Positions 36,195 through 44,990 of a stretch of DNA of 64,000 nt are shown here, piece by piece. The notes below the pieces were generated by a model that did no database searches, was not told where the DNA came from, and worked only from the letters and a program-made list of their open reading frames with translations. Source of the DNA: Tateyamaria sp. Alg231-49. Lineage in GTDB: Bacteria; Pseudomonadota; Alphaproteobacteria; Rhodobacterales; Rhodobacteraceae. Where the stretch lies: assembly GCF_900143535.1 (NCBI RefSeq), contig NZ_FRFA01000005.1, positions 268,180 to 332,179 of the forward strand, written 5' to 3'. The translations under genes were made by a program, and so were the position numbers. Every line of letters begins with the position of its first letter. The stretch's first letter is position 1.

Positions 36195-37217
36195 ATGACA
36201 AATACCACGTTCACACCCCGCGTCTTTTCGGGGATGCAACCTTCGGGCGGACTGACCTTGGGCAACTACCTTGGGGCACTCAAACGCTATGTAGAAATGC
36301 AGGATCAGGGCGGGTTCGAAACGATCTATTGCATGGTCGACCTGCACGCGATCACCACATGGCAGGACCCGGCCGATCTACGGGCCAAAACGCGTGAACT
36401 GGCCGCCGGTTACATCGCCGCCGGGATCGATTGCGAAAAATCAATACTGATCAACCAATCCGCTGTACCAGAACACGCCCAACTGGGTTGGGTGTTCAAC
36501 TGCGTGGCGCGCATGGGCTGGATGCAACGGATGACACAGTTCAAGGACAAGGCAGGCAAGAACGCCCAAAACGCCTCGCTTGGCCTGTTTGCCTACCCGG
36601 CCCTGATGGCCGCTGACATCCTGATATATCATGCCACCCACGTGCCCGTCGGCGAGGACCAGAAACAGCACCTTGAACTGACACGCGACATCGCGGCCAA
36701 GTTCAATCACGACTACGGCGTCGATTTCTTTCCCATCACCGAACCGGTGATCGAAGGGGTGGCGACGCGCGTTATGTCCTTGCGGGACGGGTCCAAAAAG
36801 ATGTCCAAATCTGACCCTTCCGATGCGTCCCGGATCAACATGACCGACGATGCAGACACGATTGCGAAAAAGATCCGCAAGGCAAAAACCGACCCCGACG
36901 CCCTGCCAAGTGAAGCCAAGGGGCTAGAAAACCGCCCCGAAGCGCGCAACCTCGTCAACATCTACGCAGCACTAGGTGATATGACCGTGGAACAGGTACT
37001 GGCAGAATATGGCGGCGCCCAGTTCGGAACGTTCAAACCGGCGCTGGCCGACCTCGCGGTGTCAAAACTCGCGCCAATCTCTGGCGAAATGGCCCGGCTC
37101 ATGGATGATATCCCCGAAATCGACCGCATCCTTGCACGCGGCGCAGAACAGGCCCGTAAGATCACAGCGCCGATCCTGAAAAAAACGTATGAGATTGTGG
37201 GGATGGTCGGGGCCTGA
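36195..37217 (+). CDS. trpS: Tryptophan--tRNA ligase TrpS
   Basis: Class I aminoacyl-tRNA synthetase of 340 residues that charges tRNA-Trp. The HIGH-equivalent region is [18 protein letters not shown] and the KMSKS loop is [13 protein letters not shown]. The ATG at 36195 has AGAGG five bases before it and gives the usual family length; the frame is open 19 codons upstream, which I consider leader. It is divergent from the rhomboid gene. Confidence 0.96.
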   Translation: MTNTTFTPRVFSGMQPSGGLTLGNYLGALKRYVEMQDQGGFETIYCMVDLHAITTWQDPADLRAKTRELAAGYIAAGIDCEKSILINQSAVPEHAQLGWVFNCVARMGWMQRMTQFKDKAGKNAQNASLGLFAYPALMAADILIYHATHVPVGEDQKQHLELTRDIAAKFNHDYGVDFFPITEPVIEGVATRVMSLRDGSKKMSKSDPSDASRINMTDDADTIAKKIRKAKTDPDALPSEAKGLENRPEARNLVNIYAALGDMTVEQVLAEYGGAQFGTFKPALADLAVSKLAPISGEMARLMDDIPEIDRILARGAEQARKITAPILKKTYEIVGMVGA

Positions 37218-37381
37218 TTGCGCCGCAGCCGTCTCTTGCCCAAAAAAGAAGCACAAAAAGCACCCAGATCGCCCCTCGGGAAAAAAACTTGCTCGCGTGG
37301 GTTGAGCGCCGTTGTCGCCTTCAAAAAAACGCGTTATCGCCACATTTAGTAAAGTGTAAATAGTAGCAAGCCGTGCAAAAA

Positions 37382-38077
37382 ATGCGTTCAACGATCAAAA
37401 CCTTGATGACGGCCATTGCGGCAGTGGCGGCCATGTCCGCTATGTCGCAAGCGTCAACAGTTTCCCCGGCAGAAGTTCTTCCCACGAGCCTAGAACTCGG
37501 CGTGACACAAGGGCCACAGGCACGGCTGTTTGCCGAACAGACAGGCGTTACAGTGGAAGACGCCGACGTTATTGTGGACTACCTCGCCACAAATCTGACC
37601 ATTGGCGTGATCAACAATGGCGTGACAGACTTTGAATCCGGCTTTGGCTTGGGCGCCGGCACTTATGACAGCTTTCTTATCCACTTTGACCCAATCGGGG
37701 CTGGCTCGACAACAGGGTCCTTCACCTTTGCAGGCGATATCGTTGCAATCATTCTGTCTAACGGCACCGGCAACACGGACCCAGAGTCGCCAAGAGGCCT
37801 GCTGAACGTCAGCAACGACGTCTTCGGTGTCGCGACGACAACCTACGAAACCCATGTGGGCCGTCGCGCCGAAGGGACACCCAGTGGCAACACAGGCGAC
37901 ACCTTCACACTGATCAGCGCGACAGAGATTTCCTTCGACCTGACGACCAACAGCACTCACATCGACAACATCCGTGTGATTACCAAAGTGGCCCCGGTGC
38001 CGCTGCCTGGCGGTGGTCTTTTGCTTGTGGCGGGCCTCGGCGCGCTGGCCCTTCAGCGACGACGCCGCGCGGCCTGA
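37382..38077 (+). CDS. VPLPA-CTERM sorting-domain secreted protein
   Basis: Exported protein of 231 residues. A signal peptide (residues about 1-25, hydrophobic with MTAIAAVAAMSAMSQAS) is followed by an acidic beta-rich body without known domain. The C-terminus has the complete VPLPA-CTERM pattern: VPLPGGG, a hydrophobic helix LLLVAGLGALAL and a basic QRRRRAA end. Such tails are cut by an exosortase-like enzyme, so the mature protein should be surface-linked or part of extracellular matrix. A clear terminator follows. The ATG at 37382 is used; a GTG three codons earlier is possible. Confidence 0.88.
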   Translation: MRSTIKTLMTAIAAVAAMSAMSQASTVSPAEVLPTSLELGVTQGPQARLFAEQTGVTVEDADVIVDYLATNLTIGVINNGVTDFESGFGLGAGTYDSFLIHFDPIGAGSTTGSFTFAGDIVAIILSNGTGNTDPESPRGLLNVSNDVFGVATTTYETHVGRRAEGTPSGNTGDTFTLISATEISFDLTTNSTHIDNIRVITKVAPVPLPGGGLLLVAGLGALALQRRRRAA

Positions 38078-38108
38078 ACCCATCCAGAAACATATCGACG
38101 TTTTTACC

Positions 38109-38134
38109 GCCTGCCCTTCCGGGCGGGCGTTTTT
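38109..38134 (+). terminator. Rho-independent terminator after the VPLPA-CTERM gene
   Basis: GCCTGCCC (38109-38116) and GGGCGGGC (38121-38128), with one G-T pair and a TTCC loop, are followed by GTTTTT. A strong intrinsic terminator 32 bp after the stop. Confidence 0.9.
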
Positions 38135-38357
38135 CGTTTACTCTGGCGTGCGCGATAGGGCCACACGCAAGGGCGCCTTCCGCACCCTTTTGCAGGCGAC
38201 GACCAAACCGGCCTTGTCGACGTTTCAACAAAACCACACACCTGCAAGATCAAGATAACCTCCGCTCGCCACGTAAACACCTAAGGCGTAAAGGTTATTT
38301 GATAACGCCGCTGAATAGGTTAATAATTTTGCCTATCAAACCTCCGGGAAACACGTG

Positions 38358-39038
38358 ATGGGACAAGATCAACCGTTGGAAAAAGACGTACAGAACCCGT
38401 CCAAAGCGGCTTCACAATCCCCAGATGGCCTGCCAACCGTGCGCCGCATCGTCACAGAGTTCGGCATTCTCGTGCTTATGGCGATCATTGTCCCCGTCAT
38501 CGTGTTGATCGATGTCAAAGCCCTTTCTGGGCAGGTCTCCGAAACGTCTGTGACCGAACTGGCGCAGGCCGGGCTGATCCTTTTGACAGCTGTTCTGTTC
38601 TTTATCGGCGCGCGCAGGTTTCCTGATGCCGTCGGATATCTGATGAGCGTGGCAGTCCTGTGCACATGGATGTTCATCCGCGAAAACGACGTCTATTTCG
38701 ACTTGATCCGGCACGGCTTCTGGGTTGTCCCGAACACGATACTTCTCGCGATTGGCGCTCTTTTCGCCTATCGCAACCGGGACACTCTGAAAGACCCGTT
38801 CAGGCGCCACGCCGCAAGCCGCGAGGCCGCATTTGGGATGGTCGGCTTCGTTGTGCTGATCATCTTTAGCCGGGTGTTCGGCTCGGGCGAATTATGGCGG
38901 CCGATTATGGGGGCATCCTACGATCCCGCGGTCAAGGCCATGGTGCAAGAAGGTCTGGAGCTTTTTGGCTACGCTCTGTTCGCGTTCGGGGCGGTGTTGT
39001 CCTTCCGGTCCGGGTTTGGTCAGTCAAAAGCGGCCTAG
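38358..39038 (+). CDS. Polytopic membrane protein, unknown
   Basis: Protein of 226 residues with a polar N-terminus (about 30 residues), then six hydrophobic segments. The second loop contains FIGARRFPDAVGYL and WMFIRENDVYFDLIRHGFW, which look conserved. No family recognised with certainty; short integral proteins of this kind are often stress or lipid-related. It starts at ATG 38358 or at the overlapping GTG 38355. The 220 bp upstream, after the VPLPA-CTERM terminator, is AT-rich near the gene and probably holds its promoter. Confidence 0.78.
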   Translation: MGQDQPLEKDVQNPSKAASQSPDGLPTVRRIVTEFGILVLMAIIVPVIVLIDVKALSGQVSETSVTELAQAGLILLTAVLFFIGARRFPDAVGYLMSVAVLCTWMFIRENDVYFDLIRHGFWVVPNTILLAIGALFAYRNRDTLKDPFRRHAASREAAFGMVGFVVLIIFSRVFGSGELWRPIMGASYDPAVKAMVQEGLELFGYALFAFGAVLSFRSGFGQSKAA

Positions 39039-39196
39039 GACACTTAAAGGCACGGCGCGCCCGATTTTCCGAAACGGGAATACAGGTCTCCCCGGATGGC
39101 CCGCATCGCCACAAAAATCCGGCCAACACCGATGGTCCATCTTAACAGATGGTTAAACCGCCTCTGTAACCCATTGAAACTCCTACACGCGCAAGA

Positions 39197-39213
39197 TGTC
39201 CCAGCGTGGGACA
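39197..39213 (-). terminator. Short perfect hairpin after the transglycosylase gene
   Basis: TGTCCCA (39197-39203) and TGGGACA (39207-39213) form a 7-bp stem with a three-base loop, two bases after the stop of the lytic transglycosylase on the minus strand. There is no U-run, so termination strength is uncertain. Confidence 0.4.
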
Positions 39214-39214
39214 C

Positions 39215-40357
39215 TCACCCCCCAAGACTTTGCAAGAGCGCCTCAGACGGGTCTCCCGTCGCCTCAACCCCAATGCTGGTCTGATAGGCCGAAATCGCCG
39301 TCCGGCTTTTCGGCCCGATCACCCCATCCGCCCCACCGGTGTCAAACCCGCGGGCCGTCAGCCTCTCTTGCAAGGAAATCCGCTGATCCTTGACCAGCCC
39401 ATATTTATCCGGCGGGAAAGACGCCCGGATCGGCCCGCCACCCGCAATCCGGTCCGCCAGATGGCCAACACCGATGGCGTATGAATCCGAGTTATTGTAC
39501 CGCTTGATAACGTTGAAATTCGACGTCACGCTGAACGTCGGCCCGCCCGGCTGCGGCGTTAGAGACCGGCCCGGCCCTGGCCCTTCAGTTCCCCACTTCA
39601 AACCGCGCGTCCACCCGTTGCGCGACAGATACGCAGCGGTCGAGGCCAGCGAATCCGATGGGTCGTCCGACCAGATATCGCGCCGACCATCGCCTGTGAA
39701 ATCCACAGCAAAAGCCTGATAAGAGGTCGGGATAAACTGCGTGTGCCCCATCGCCCCGGCCCATGACCCCTTGAGGTCAGACGCGGCCACGTCGCCCGAT
39801 TGCAGGATCTTCAGCGCCGCCACCAGTTGCTTTTCAAAAAACGCGCCGCGCCGCCCGTCAAAAGCAAGTGTAGAGGTCGCCGACACGACCGGAACATTAC
39901 CCCGCCGCTCGCCAAAAAAGCTCTCCAAACCCCAAATCGCCGTCACGATTTCGGGCGCAACGCCATAGCGTTGCTCGACTGCCGCCAAGGTGTCGCGATG
40001 CCGGGAATAGGCCGCGCGCCCCTTGCTCACCCGTTCGTCCGAGGCCGCGATGGACAAGTAGTCTTCAAGCGTGCGCGAAAATTCGACCTGGTTTCGGTCC
40101 CGTTTGACGACGCCGGGCAAATACCCCGTACCGCGAAACCCTGCCGCCAGTGTAGAATCGGACAACCCCTGCGCTCCGGCGCGCCCACGAAAACTACGCA
40201 CCCACGCATCATAGGCCGCATTTGGCGTGGGCCGTAAATCAGCAGGGAGCGCGCCCCCGGTGGAATTGGCAGGAGCCCCGGATCCGCCCCCCGTGCTACA
40301 CGCGGCAAGGCCAAAGGCGCCCAAAGTCAAAAGGGCCGTTCTGCGGGTTAGGATCAT
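39215..40357 (-). CDS. Lytic murein transglycosylase, MltB family, with peptidoglycan-binding domain
   Basis: Lipoprotein of 380 residues. The signal peptide ends in the lipobox LAAC (about residue 17-20). The catalytic MltB domain carries the Glu in AIWGLESFFG and the segment WAGAMGHTQFIPTSY; the last 60 residues form a peptidoglycan-binding repeat (LQERLTARGFDTGGADGVIG). It cleaves glycan strands to 1,6-anhydro products at the outer membrane. ATG at 40357 follows GAGGTGAG; the in-frame GTG four codons earlier lies within this site and is less likely. Confidence 0.93.
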   Translation of the reverse strand: MILTRRTALLTLGAFGLAACSTGGGSGAPANSTGGALPADLRPTPNAAYDAWVRSFRGRAGAQGLSDSTLAAGFRGTGYLPGVVKRDRNQVEFSRTLEDYLSIAASDERVSKGRAAYSRHRDTLAAVEQRYGVAPEIVTAIWGLESFFGERRGNVPVVSATSTLAFDGRRGAFFEKQLVAALKILQSGDVAASDLKGSWAGAMGHTQFIPTSYQAFAVDFTGDGRRDIWSDDPSDSLASTAAYLSRNGWTRGLKWGTEGPGPGRSLTPQPGGPTFSVTSNFNVIKRYNNSDSYAIGVGHLADRIAGGGPIRASFPPDKYGLVKDQRISLQERLTARGFDTGGADGVIGPKSRTAISAYQTSIGVEATGDPSEALLQSLGG

Positions 40358-40452
40358 GGGTCTGCTCACCTCATTGTTTGAGGCAGTCTAACGCGCATAC
40401 GATCAAGCGCAAAGCGGGTTTCACACACATCAGCGCACCTACGCGCAATCCA

Positions 40453-40917
40453 TCACGCCTCTGGCAAAACCTGCGTCCCGTCCCCACGGAAATAGCGCCG
40501 CCCGTCCGGATCATATCGCAGAACAACATCGTGGTCGGGGTAGTGAACGGTATCCGCCGCAACGCGTGTCCCCACCACCAGAAAAATGGCCTCCTGATCG
40601 GATCGGTTCTCAAGGCAATGGCCGACGGGCACTCCAGCCTTCCATCCAGCAACGTCACCTGCACCCAGCGGCGTCTCGCCCTCCTCCATCAACACCAATG
40701 TGCCCGATAGTACACATATCAACTCATCCTCCCGCTCGTGCCAATGGCGATGGGATGAACGTGACCCGGGCGGCAGTTTTTCTAACCGAGCGCCAAATTG
40801 CGTAAGCCCGATGACATCGCCCAGCGCGATGTCGGCACTCGGCCCATCGTCCTGACCGGAAATGGGATGCGGGCCGCCTGCGTGCAGCCTCCACTGATCC
40901 GTTTTGATCTTTGGCAT
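40453..40917 (-). CDS. Cupin-domain protein
   Basis: Single-cupin protein of 154 residues. The metal-binding pattern is visible in PPGSRSSHRHWHEREDELICVLSG (three His and one Glu within about 15 residues) and the second motif in PVGHCLENRS. Cupins of this length include small dioxygenases, isomerases and regulators; no further assignment is safe. ATG at 40917 with GGGAG four to five bases upstream is preferred to an open frame 22 codons longer. Divergent from the VOC gene. Confidence 0.88.
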   Translation of the reverse strand: MPKIKTDQWRLHAGGPHPISGQDDGPSADIALGDVIGLTQFGARLEKLPPGSRSSHRHWHEREDELICVLSGTLVLMEEGETPLGAGDVAGWKAGVPVGHCLENRSDQEAIFLVVGTRVAADTVHYPDHDVVLRYDPDGRRYFRGDGTQVLPEA

Positions 40918-41064
40918 GTTTGCTCCCGATATCCTCTGTCCGACAGGCCCAAAACAAACCGCATCTCTGCAACTGCGCACCAATGCTGCGCAAGGCTGCG
41001 GCTTGTTCGACCGGTCCTGCCCACCCTATCTCTTTGTTACTCGTTCTAAAGGAAAGGAACGCTC

Positions 41065-41550
41065 ATGTCTGGAAAAGCACCGGCTGACACGCGCGTCGGC
41101 CACATCCATCTCAAGGTCAGCGATCTTGACCGTGCCATCCACTTCTATGGCGACGTACTCGGTTTTACGCTCACTCAGCGCTATGGAGATCGGGCAGCGT
41201 TTCTCGGGGCGGGCGGATATCACCACCATATCGGTCTGAATACATGGCATTCTCTCGGGGCCGGGCCAGCGCCGGAACGCGCCGCAGGCCTCTATCACTC
41301 CGCGTTTCTCTATCCCGACCGCGCCTCGCTTGGGGCGGCATTGCAACGCGTGATAGATCACGGAACCCCGCTGGATGGAGCCGCAGACCATGGTGTGTCC
41401 GAGGCCGTCTATTTCCGCGACCCGGATGGCAACGGAGTCGAGCTTTATCGGGACCGCGACCGCGCCGATTGGCCCGTGGATGCCAATGGTGATCTTACCA
41501 TGGTCAACGCACCACTTGACGTTGACGCTTTGCTGGCAGAAGCACGTTAG
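41065..41550 (+). CDS. VOC-family protein, catechol 2,3-dioxygenase/glyoxalase-like
   Basis: VOC protein of 161 residues. The metal ligands fit His in GHIHLKVSDLDRA, His in GLYHSAFLYPD and Glu in DPDGNGVELYRDR, the arrangement of Fe or Mn-dependent dioxygenases such as CatE. The second half is truncated compared with full CatE, so it may be a one-module member. It has a promoter region shared with the cupin gene. The substrate is unknown. Confidence 0.87.
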   Translation: MSGKAPADTRVGHIHLKVSDLDRAIHFYGDVLGFTLTQRYGDRAAFLGAGGYHHHIGLNTWHSLGAGPAPERAAGLYHSAFLYPDRASLGAALQRVIDHGTPLDGAADHGVSEAVYFRDPDGNGVELYRDRDRADWPVDANGDLTMVNAPLDVDALLAEAR

Positions 41551-41594
41551 GGCATTGGCAACCGCTGTCGGCGCGCGCACTGTGAAACCGGTAT

Positions 41595-41627
41595 GCGTGC
41601 ACAAAGCGGTGCACGAGGTGTGCACGC
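41595..41627. repeat. Three phased GTGCAC palindromes
   Basis: GTGCAC occurs at 41597-41602, 41609-41614 and 41620-41625, 12 and 11 bp apart, that is nearly one DNA turn. The outer copies extend to GCGTGCAC and GTGCACGC, giving an overall inverted repeat. It lies about 130 bp upstream of the HDAC-like gene and after the VOC gene; a cooperative operator is possible. Confidence 0.5.
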
Positions 41628-41758
41628 TCAGTGCATCGCAATTTTCCTGTTTTTGTGCGCGTTAACCTTAATTCGCTCGGCTTCAGGGATTTCCAGCAGC
41701 GCGCGTTGCGCCGGGGTGCGATTTCGGCCACTTTGCGCGGGCAAGAAAAGGGGACGAT

Positions 41759-42865
41759 ATGAGCACAGGGTTTTACTGGGACGAACGCAGCATGTGGCAT
41801 GCGGGTGGGAACTATGCCTTCACAGTCCCACTGGGCGGGCTGGTGCAACCACTCGCCGCCGGGGGCCTGCCCGAAAGCCCTGAAACCAAGCGCCGCCTCA
41901 AGAACCTGATGGACGCCACGGGGCTGATCCACGATCTGTCTGTCGCCTCCGCGTCGCCCGTTACAGAGACTCAGATATTGGCGGTTCATGATCCGGAATA
42001 CATAAATACATTCAAAGCGTTGTCGGATGAAAATGGCGGCGAAATTGGCCATCATGCCCCTTTCGCCAAAGGCGGCTATGACCTCGCCGCTCTCTCCGCC
42101 GGGCTCGTGACCACCGCCGTGTCAGATGTGTTGGCAGGCACCCACGCAAATGCCTACGCCCTCAGCCGTCCTCCGGGCCATCACTGCCGCGCAGACGGCC
42201 CCATGGGCTTTTGCCTGCTGGCCAACATTGCCATCGCGATCGAAGCGGCTAAATCCGCGCAGCCCGGCCTAAGAGTGGCCGTGCTAGACTGGGATGTGCA
42301 TCACGGCAACGGCACCGAAAGCATCTTCTATGACCGAGACGACGTCCTTTCGATATCGTTTCATCAGGAAGGGAATTATCCTTTAGATACCGGTCACATC
42401 AGTGATCGCGGCGTGGGTCTGGGAGAGGATCACAACTTCAACCTGCCCCTGCCCGCCGGCACCGGGCACAGCGGCTATTTGCACGCCATCGACCGGGTTG
42501 CGATACCGGCCATTGAACAGTTCAACCCTGACCTGATCATCGTCGCCTGCGGGTTTGACGCTGCCGCCCCGGACCCACTGGCCAGCATGCTGTGTATGGC
42601 CGAGACATTTCGCGAAATGACATTGAAGGTCAAAGCCTTGGCGGAACGCCTCTGCGACGGAAAACTGGTGCTGGCTCATGAGGGCGGCTATTCGGAAATT
42701 TACGTCCCCTTCTGCGGACATGCTACGATCGAGGCTCTGTCGGGCAGCGCCATCACCGCGCCCGACCCCCTCGCCCGCGCATTCTCCTCGCGCCAACCAA
42801 GTGCGCGGCTTGAGGCGTTCCAGTTTGGCGAAATCGACCGTATGGCCACAGAATTAGGCCTCTAA
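41759..42865 (+). CDS. Class II histone-deacetylase-family protein (acetylpolyamine amidohydrolase type)
   Basis: Zinc hydrolase of 368 residues. Features: the tandem His in SRPPGHHCRADGPMGFCLL, zinc ligands in VLDWDVHHGNGTESIFY (Asp-x-His) and the later Asp of IIVACGFDAAAPDPL, and the C-terminal LVLAHEGGYSE segment with the transition-state region. Bacterial members remove acetyl groups from polyamines or other amines, and some act on acetoin-linked proteins; the exact substrate is open. GGGGA precedes the ATG. Three phased GTGCAC palindromes lie upstream. Confidence 0.9.
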   Translation: MSTGFYWDERSMWHAGGNYAFTVPLGGLVQPLAAGGLPESPETKRRLKNLMDATGLIHDLSVASASPVTETQILAVHDPEYINTFKALSDENGGEIGHHAPFAKGGYDLAALSAGLVTTAVSDVLAGTHANAYALSRPPGHHCRADGPMGFCLLANIAIAIEAAKSAQPGLRVAVLDWDVHHGNGTESIFYDRDDVLSISFHQEGNYPLDTGHISDRGVGLGEDHNFNLPLPAGTGHSGYLHAIDRVAIPAIEQFNPDLIIVACGFDAAAPDPLASMLCMAETFREMTLKVKALAERLCDGKLVLAHEGGYSEIYVPFCGHATIEALSGSAITAPDPLARAFSSRQPSARLEAFQFGEIDRMATELGL

Positions 42866-42926
42866 CCCCTTGACGTCGCAGCCCTTCGCCACGACATGAC
42901 CCTCAACATGTAAAAAGGCGTAACAT

Positions 42927-43505
42927 ATGCCCACCCCAAACCCTGCCGCCCTCGACTTTCTTCTGACACGACGGTCCCGCCCGGCCAAAACGCTTGCCGA
43001 ACCAGTGCCGGATCGCGCGACATTGGAAACCTTGCTGACGGCCGCCGCGCGCACGCCCGATCATGGCAAGCTGGAGCCGTGGCGTTTCATCGTGCTGGGC
43101 AAGGGTGCGATGCCCCGTCTGGCCACCGCTGTTCAAGCACGTGGTGAGGCTCTTGGCTTGGACGCCGAACAGATCACCAAAGGACGTAACCAGTTCGATC
43201 AGGGCCACCTCGCGGTGGCGGTGATCGAGATGCAAAAACCGTCTGAGAAAACCCCGGCGTTGGAACAAACCTACTCTGTCGGAGCGGTATGTCTGGCCTT
43301 GCTGAACGCTGCACTCGCGGCAGGTTGGGGGGCCAACTGGTTGAGCGGATGGCCCAGCCACGATCGCGGGTTTATGCAGTCAGAACTGGGGCTTGAGGCG
43401 CATGAGCGCATCGCCGGATTGATCCACATCGGCACCGAAACCAGCACACCGCCTGACCGCCCGCGCCCCGATATGTCCAAGATCACAACATGGGTAGACA
43501 CATGA
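42927..43505 (+). CDS. Nitroreductase-family flavoprotein (YdjA-like)
   Basis: FMN-dependent oxidoreductase of 192 residues. The N-terminus LLTRRSRPAKTLAEPVPDR, the FMN contact region AARTPDHGKLEPWRFIVLG and the central AAGWGANWLSGW segment agree with the short YdjA group. It reduces nitro or quinone-like compounds with NAD(P)H; natural substrate unknown. Its stop overlaps the EI24 gene start by ATGA. Confidence 0.9.
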   Translation: MPTPNPAALDFLLTRRSRPAKTLAEPVPDRATLETLLTAAARTPDHGKLEPWRFIVLGKGAMPRLATAVQARGEALGLDAEQITKGRNQFDQGHLAVAVIEMQKPSEKTPALEQTYSVGAVCLALLNAALAAGWGANWLSGWPSHDRGFMQSELGLEAHERIAGLIHIGTETSTPPDRPRPDMSKITTWVDT

Positions 43506-44221
43506 TCCTGTCGTCTTTCTTTGCAGCGCTCGGTCAGATGGGCGATCCCCGGTTTCGCCGGGTGCTCTTTCTTGGTCTCGCCCTAACAATCGCACTTTTG
43601 ATCGGGGCCACATCGGGACTTGTCTGGCTGATCGGCTGGCTGACAGCGGACAGTGTTTCGGTCCCTTGGTTTGGGGAAATCACCTGGTTGGATGATGTCG
43701 TCAGCTGGGGGTCATTCTTTTTGTTTTTTGGGCTGTCGATCTTCCTGATGATGCCTGTGGCCTCCGCGATCACCTCCATGTTTCTGGACGAAGTGGCCGC
43801 AGCAGTCGAAGAGCGCAATTACCCCCACCTGCCCCCCGCAACGCCTGTGCCTTTTGGCGATGCGCTGGTTGATACCGTCAACTTTCTGGGGGTGCTGATC
43901 GGAGCCAACATCCTAGCGCTGATCCTCTATGCGATGTTCCCGCCCACGGCAGTTTTTATCTTTTGGGGGCTGAACGGGTTTTTGCTGGGACGGGAGTATT
44001 TCACGCTCGCCGCTATGCGTCGCGTCGGACGCGTGCGGGCCAAAGAACTGAGGCGCGCGCATTCCGGCACCGTGTGGATGGCGGGCACACTGATGGCGAT
44101 CCCGCTGTCTATCCCATTGATAAACCTACTGATCCCGATCATCGGGGCAGCGACGTTCACGCACCTGTATCACCGCCTTACAGAGGCTCAAGCGCCCGAT
44201 CAAACCAGCTCATATCGCTAA
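43502..44221 (+). CDS. EI24/CysZ-like membrane protein
   Basis: Membrane protein of 239 residues with four to five helices and a typical EI24-family start (SSFFAALGQMGDPRFRRVLFLG). CysZ members of this family let sulfate into the cell; other members are of unknown function, and no cys genes are adjacent. The ATG at 43502 overlaps the nitroreductase stop. The last 44 bases overlap the 3' end of the convergent DUF1467 gene. Confidence 0.88.
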   Translation: MILSSFFAALGQMGDPRFRRVLFLGLALTIALLIGATSGLVWLIGWLTADSVSVPWFGEITWLDDVVSWGSFFLFFGLSIFLMMPVASAITSMFLDEVAAAVEERNYPHLPPATPVPFGDALVDTVNFLGVLIGANILALILYAMFPPTAVFIFWGLNGFLLGREYFTLAAMRRVGRVRAKELRRAHSGTVWMAGTLMAIPLSIPLINLLIPIIGAATFTHLYHRLTEAQAPDQTSSYR

Positions 44222-44453
44222 GGGAAATCCAACCCGACAAGATGATACCGGCGATGATGACCCACAGGACGAACGCAACCCCTGTGACGATCCACGCCTT
44301 GCGCTTTGTGTGATGATGCTCGGGCGCGCCTGCGTGGGTGCCCGGCTCGATCTTGCCCAAATCTCCTTGGGTTTGCACCTTGATCGGCAGCGCGATCAGG
44401 AAACACATCCACCAGATCACCGCATAAAGGACGAGGGCCGAGGTGATTCCCAT
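44178..44453 (-). CDS. DUF1467-family membrane protein
   Basis: A 91-residue protein with two membrane helices (about residues 5-25 and 53-74) and the DUF1467 features WWMCFLIALPIKVQTQ and KAWIVTG. Function unknown. Alphaproteobacteria often carry it directly after methylmalonyl-CoA epimerase, as here, with a TGATG overlap. Its 3' end runs 44 bp into the convergent EI24 gene, so the two reading frames share sequence on opposite strands. Confidence 0.9.
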   Translation of the reverse strand: MGITSALVLYAVIWWMCFLIALPIKVQTQGDLGKIEPGTHAGAPEHHHTKRKAWIVTGVAFVLWVIIAGIILSGWISLSDMSWFDRALEPL

Positions 44454-44857
44454 CAGACCTGCTCCAATTCGACCAGACAGCCATTGAAGTCTTTGGGATG
44501 CAGGAACAAGACGGGTTTGCCATGGGCCCCAATCTTGGGTTCGCCAGTGCCCAGCACCCGTGCACCGGTTGATTTCAGGTGATCACGCGCAGCAATAATG
44601 TCATCGACCTCGTAGCAGACGTGATGCATGCCCCCCGATGGGTTCTTTTCCAGAAAGGCGGTGATCGGGCTGTTTTCACCCAAGGGATACAGCAGTTCGA
44701 TCTTGGTGTTGGGCAGTTCGATAAACACCACCGTCACCCCGTGATCAGGCTCGTCCTGTGGCGCGCCGACATTCGCACCCAGGGCATCGCGATACTGGGC
44801 TGCGGCGACCTCGAGGTCGGGCACGGCGATTGCAACGTGATTGAGGCGTCCAATCAT
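44453..44857 (-). CDS. mce: Methylmalonyl-CoA epimerase
   Basis: VOC-fold epimerase of 134 residues that interconverts (S)- and (R)-methylmalonyl-CoA in the propionyl-CoA route to succinyl-CoA. Metal ligands are visible: His in LNHVAIAVPDLE, His in MHHVCYEVDD, and Glu in the C-terminal CLVELEQV. The KIELLYPLGENSP segment is typical. It is coupled to DUF1467 by a TGATG overlap, a conserved pairing in this class. Confidence 0.95.
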   Translation of the reverse strand: MIGRLNHVAIAVPDLEVAAAQYRDALGANVGAPQDEPDHGVTVVFIELPNTKIELLYPLGENSPITAFLEKNPSGGMHHVCYEVDDIIAARDHLKSTGARVLGTGEPKIGAHGKPVLFLHPKDFNGCLVELEQV

Positions 44858-44990
44858 ACATAGCTCCTGAAGTGGTGTTGAATTTGTGCCCTTATCGCCA
44901 AGCTTGTGGGCGCACGCAAGCGCGGCGTTAACTTGCAGTTAGGCAACGGTACGTAACGATGAGTCGCGATAGCTGCCTGGAGATCAAAAA

